A stretch of 64,000 bases of DNA, taken from assembly GCA_902770725.1 (NCBI GenBank), contig CACXUA010000007.1, forward strand, positions 24,165 through 88,164, given 5' to 3'. The stretch comes from an uncultured Bacteroidales bacterium. GTDB taxonomy: Bacteria; Bacteroidota; Bacteroidia; Bacteroidales; Bacteroidaceae. A program made the translations under genes and the position numbers. The notes under the pieces were generated by a model. The model worked only from the letters and a program-made list of their open reading frames with translations. It was not told where the DNA came from and ran no database searches. Position 1 is the first letter of the stretch, and each line of letters starts with the position of its first letter. This document shows positions 61,048-64,000 of this stretch, one piece after another.

Positions 61048-63096
61048 ATGCACAGACATCAGAACAGGCCTACGGTAATCACTTGGAAGCAGTTTGCTAA
61101 CAAAGGTTACAGTGCCTTTGCCAGCCTTCATCGGCAAGTGCGCATCGGTGTCCTCAGCGTCGCCACTCTTGGTGTGGCGGCAGCAGCTCATGCTCAAAGA
61201 CAGAGTTCTCCTATTGTTACTGTTGAGGAGGAGAAGATTATTGACGAGGAAGAGTTGGCTGAGGTGACCGTGAGCGGCACTATGGCTCCGCTGACGCAAT
61301 TGCAGTCGGCACGAATCGTCAGTGTACTTAGCCGTCAGGACATCGAGCAGGCGGCGGTACAAAGTATCAACGACCTCTTTAAATTAGTCACAGGCGTGGA
61401 CGTCCGTCAGCGCGGTGGCTTTGGTATTCAGACGGACATCAGCATCGATGGCGGCACCTTTGATCAGGTCACGCTTCTGCTCAACGGCATCGACATCGGC
61501 AATCCCCAAACAGGACATCTTTCGGCAGACTTTCCCGTCAGCATCAGCGACATAGAACGCATCGAGGTGCTCGAGGGCGCAGCCAGTCGTGTCTATGGCG
61601 GCCAAAGCTTTGGCGGCGCTATCAATATCGTCACCAGGCATGATGCGGGACGGAGCATCGAACTCTCTGCTCAGGGCGGTTCCTTCGGTACTGCAGAAGG
61701 CGAGGCTCGTTTTTCTCTTACGACAGGCAAGGTGTCGAACCGCATCAGCGGCGGTGGCGGCAGAAGTGACGGCGGCACGCTCAACAGCTCTTGGCGAAAG
61801 GGACAGCTCTTCTATCAGGGCGACTATGAGAATGACGCTCTGAAGCTTGACTGGCAGTTTGGCTTCTCGAAGAAGAGCTATGGCGCCAATACTTTCTATA
61901 GTGCAAATTATCCCGACCAATATGAGCGCAACCAGCGACTCATGACAAGCATCAGCGCTGAGACGAAGGGCCGCTTCCATTTCACGCCACAAATCTTCTG
62001 GAATCGTTCGTGGGACAACTTCGAGCTTGTTCATAACTCCACCTTCGGCGAGAATTTCCATCGGACAGACGTCTTTGGCCTCAAGGCAGGAGTACATATA
62101 GATTGGCAACTCGGCAAGACGGCAGTCTCGGCACTCCTGCGTCATGAAAATATCTTAAGCACAAATCTGGGATGTAATCGCCAGCCAGAAGGGGACTTTT
62201 ATGCTTGGAACGATAATCGTACGACGGTCTCCTTCAGCCTCGAGCACAACATCCTGCTGAGGCATTGGACCATCTCTGCAGGCCTCATGGCAAGCATGAC
62301 TTCGGCCATCGACCATCGTTTCCGCTTCTATCCGGGTGTTGATATTGCCTATCGTCCCACATCCAGTTGGAAACTGCTCTTTTCCTACAACAAAGGCTTC
62401 CGCCTGCCCACCTTTACCGAACTCTATTACAAAAGCCCGACTCACGAAGGCAATCGCGACTTGAAAGCCGAGCATAATCACTCCTTCTCGCTTGGAGCCG
62501 AGCACCGATGGAGTGGGGCAGTGGCAAGTGTGAGAGGCTTCTATCATCGTGGAACACAGATGATTGACTGGGTAATGTATGCGCCCGACGACATCTTCCA
62601 TACTGCTTCTTTCGACCTCGATAATGTCGGTGTGCAGGTTCAGGGCAAGATGTCCTTTCCGGAACTTTTGGGACACGATACCTGGGTGCGTTCCCTCAGC
62701 ATGGGTTATACCTATATCCATCAGACGAAGCACGATGCAGAGGGTGTTGTCAAAAGCAACATGGCGATGGAGTATCTGCGACATAAGGCTGTGGCGAGCC
62801 TCACCCATCGTATCGCAAAGGTTAAGTCGTCAAATCATAAATGGTTAAATGGTATTTGCGAGTTGACTTGGAACTTCCGTTGGCAGGAGCGTGTGGGCAG
62901 TTATGTGAGTGGCGGCGAACTGGTTCCCTATCATCCTTATGCGATGCTCGATGCCAAGATGCAATGGGAAGCGCCTCGCTATCAAGTGTTTGTACAGGCA
63001 ACTAACATCACCAACCATCGCTACTATGACCTTGGTTCTGTTCCTCAGCCCGGCATTTGGGTGGTGGCAGGAGCACGATTCAGGCTGAGTTTATAA
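61048..63096 (+). CDS. TonB-dependent receptor, BtuB-like
   Basis: 682 residues. Long N-terminal region before the signal core (VGVLSVATLGVAAAAHAQ-like segment at ~32-50). TonB-box-like ELAEVTVSG, plug domain (VLSRQDIEQAAVQSINDLF, DVRQRGGFGIQTDISIDGG, GAASRVYGGQSFGGAINIVT) and a 22-strand barrel ending GARFRLSL. The size and the plug pattern resemble vitamin B12 or iron-chelate receptors. At ~590-600 (62818-62855) a segment VKSSNHKWLNG is encoded by a microsatellite-like text. The substrate is unknown, and no partner genes are adjacent. Confidence 0.9.
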   Translation: MHRHQNRPTVITWKQFANKGYSAFASLHRQVRIGVLSVATLGVAAAAHAQRQSSPIVTVEEEKIIDEEELAEVTVSGTMAPLTQLQSARIVSVLSRQDIEQAAVQSINDLFKLVTGVDVRQRGGFGIQTDISIDGGTFDQVTLLLNGIDIGNPQTGHLSADFPVSISDIERIEVLEGAASRVYGGQSFGGAINIVTRHDAGRSIELSAQGGSFGTAEGEARFSLTTGKVSNRISGGGGRSDGGTLNSSWRKGQLFYQGDYENDALKLDWQFGFSKKSYGANTFYSANYPDQYERNQRLMTSISAETKGRFHFTPQIFWNRSWDNFELVHNSTFGENFHRTDVFGLKAGVHIDWQLGKTAVSALLRHENILSTNLGCNRQPEGDFYAWNDNRTTVSFSLEHNILLRHWTISAGLMASMTSAIDHRFRFYPGVDIAYRPTSSWKLLFSYNKGFRLPTFTELYYKSPTHEGNRDLKAEHNHSFSLGAEHRWSGAVASVRGFYHRGTQMIDWVMYAPDDIFHTASFDLDNVGVQVQGKMSFPELLGHDTWVRSLSMGYTYIHQTKHDAEGVVKSNMAMEYLRHKAVASLTHRIAKVKSSNHKWLNGICELTWNFRWQERVGSYVSGGELVPYHPYAMLDAKMQWEAPRYQVFVQATNITNHRYYDLGSVPQPGIWVVAGARFRLSL

Positions 63097-63217
63097 ATTT
63101 TGAATTCTTAATTATTATAATTTGTACCTTCTTGCGCGCCGTAGGTGCTCAGGCGCAGGCGGAAGACTTTTGCCGACCTACTTTTGTGCTCGACAATAAA
63201 AATAAAATTTTATTTAT

Positions 63218-63248
63218 TTTGTATTGTGCTCGCTTTTTTGTACCTTTG
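63218..63248 (+). promoter_or_regulatory. Promoter of the amidase gene
   Basis: -7 element TACCTTTG at 63241-63248 and -33 TTTG at 63218-63221, spacer 19 bp. Confidence 0.75.
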
Positions 63249-63273
63249 CACGCGGAATAGTATATTTATTTGT

Positions 63274-64000
63274 ATGATACGACGATTTCTTGCCTCGTTC
63301 CTGCTCTTCCTGGCTTGCCTTGTGGCTATGCCTTACACGCTTGTTATTGATGCCGGTCATGGCGGTAAAGACCCAGGAGCAATGGCTAATGGCGCTAAGG
63401 AAAAGAATATCAATCTGGCTGTGGCTCTTGCTTTCGGAAAGCTGGTAGAGCAGAACTGCAAGGATGTGAAGGTGGTCTATACGCGCAAGACCGACGTCTT
63501 TGTCGAACTCAACGAGCGTGCCAGAATCGCCAATAAGGCTAAGGCTGACCTCTTTATCAGCATCCACACGAATGCCACAGCAGCGAAGGTCGGTCCGCAA
63601 GGTACTGAGACTTACACGCTTGGTATGCACAGAGCTGCCGATAATCTGGCTGTCGCCAAACGAGAGAACTCAGTCATCACCCTTGAGAACGACTACGAAG
63701 AGAAGTATGAAGGCTTCGACCCCAACTCGAGCGAAAGCTACATCATCTTCGAACTCATGCAGGACAAGAATATGGAAAGCAGCGTGAAGCTTGCAGGCCT
63801 CATTCAGAAGCAGTTCCGCAACACAGCAAAGCGTGTCGATAAAGGCGTGCATCAGGCAGGTTTCCTCGTGCTTCGCGCCACCAGTATGCCAAGCGTCCTG
63901 ATTGAGTTGGGCTACATAAACAACGCAAACGAAGCGTCATACCTTACCTCCACCGCTGGTGTGAACACCCTTGCAAAGAGCATCTACAACGCATTCGTCG
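63274..64000 (+). CDS. N-acetylmuramoyl-L-alanine amidase (Amidase_3), 3' end outside window
   Basis: 242 residues visible; the frame is open to the right edge. The start at 63274 follows the promoter by ~25 bases and gives a signal peptide (MIRRFLASFLLFLACLVAMP). Amidase_3 motifs: VIDAGHGGKDPGA (zinc ligand His29), Glu43 in NGAKEKNINLA, VYTRKTDVFVELNERARIAN, FISIHTNA (second His), and SVLIELGYINN (catalytic Glu). It cleaves the bond between muramic acid and the peptide in cell-wall turnover and cell separation. The insert around DYEEKYEGFDPNSSESYIIF is typical of Bacteroidetes members. Confidence 0.93.
   Translation, partial: MIRRFLASFLLFLACLVAMPYTLVIDAGHGGKDPGAMANGAKEKNINLAVALAFGKLVEQNCKDVKVVYTRKTDVFVELNERARIANKAKADLFISIHTNATAAKVGPQGTETYTLGMHRAADNLAVAKRENSVITLENDYEEKYEGFDPNSSESYIIFELMQDKNMESSVKLAGLIQKQFRNTAKRVDKGVHQAGFLVLRATSMPSVLIELGYINNANEASYLTSTAGVNTLAKSIYNAFV

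Noticed and set aside
63057-63260. 67-residue frame between the TonB receptor and the amidase
   Set aside because: It begins inside the receptor gene in another frame and crosses the amidase promoter; the short segment VGAQAQAEDFCRPTF looks protein-like but has no start or context.

Overview
The window looks like a chromosome segment of a Bacteroidales bacterium, most likely a member of the Prevotellaceae. The reasons are: the Bacteroidetes -7 promoter word TAnnTTTG (with TTTG or TTG about 19-21 bp upstream) in front of about 25 transcription units; type III glutamine synthetase; a Rho factor with a long disordered insertion; a GT3-type glycogen synthase; Mfa2/FimB-like, BspA-like, DUF3667 and DUF4421 proteins; and three secreted proteins ending in the 'GQR...KG..I..GKK' tail common in Prevotella. 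No rRNA, tRNA, CRISPR array or intact insertion sequence was recognised.

Layout. 1-8.6 kb: end of a bacterial alpha-2-macroglobulin gene, a multidomain SGNH esterase, a RecB-like PD-(D/E)XK protein, a J-domain protein, and two secreted cohesin-like proteins, one with a dockerin. 8.8-13.1 kb (minus): a four-gene export-linked redox operon (small secreted protein, tetraheme cytochrome fused to a SUMF1-type domain, Tat-type Gfo/Idh/MocA oxidoreductase, TIM-barrel isomerase/lyase). 13.3-19.6 kb: glycogen synthase, glycogen phosphorylase, MATE transporter, TrmO. 20-25 kb: DUF3667 protein, glnN, and the agmatine-to-putrescine pair aguA-aguB. 25.2-29.3 kb: a broken Nif3 gene, a zinc-ribbon coiled-coil protein, an HsdR_N-like protein, AMP nucleosidase, holA. 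30-34.6 kb: XRE regulator, pyrK, pyrD, trmD, a zeta-toxin-like kinase with a small partner, a LOG-family protein. 34.6-43.3 kb: envelope proteins, two small membrane proteins, a Wza-like exporter, an Mfa2-like lipoprotein, a TonB receptor and an unusual winged-helix/ATPase-like regulator. 43.4-49.7 kb: YqiA-like esterase, ffh, folD, a patatin-barrel protein, a DUF4421 protein. 50-52.2 kb: an AT-rich acyltransferase and a mobile-element remnant. 52.6-64 kb: a BspA-like repeat protein, rho, an ABC-F ATPase, asnA, a TonB receptor and the start of an N-acetylmuramoyl-L-alanine amidase.

The most striking signal is not a gene. At least nine intergenic regions carry tandem arrays with the same 22-bp period. 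Each unit is a roughly 12-bp near-palindrome, often centred on CGTG/CACG, followed by a roughly 10-bp spacer resembling GTTNNCAAAC. The cores differ between arrays (TTAACGTGTTAA, ATGGCGTGCCAT, CCACGTG, CCCCTATAGGGG, GGCGGCCGCC) while period and layout are kept, and many units are hybrids of two half-sites. One array supplies the stem of a transcription terminator, another lies in an mRNA leader, and a third runs in register up to the pyrD start codon. A second dispersed family consists of degenerate 7-10 bp microsatellites placed directly upstream of start codons of unrelated genes; similar words also occur in frame inside coding regions.
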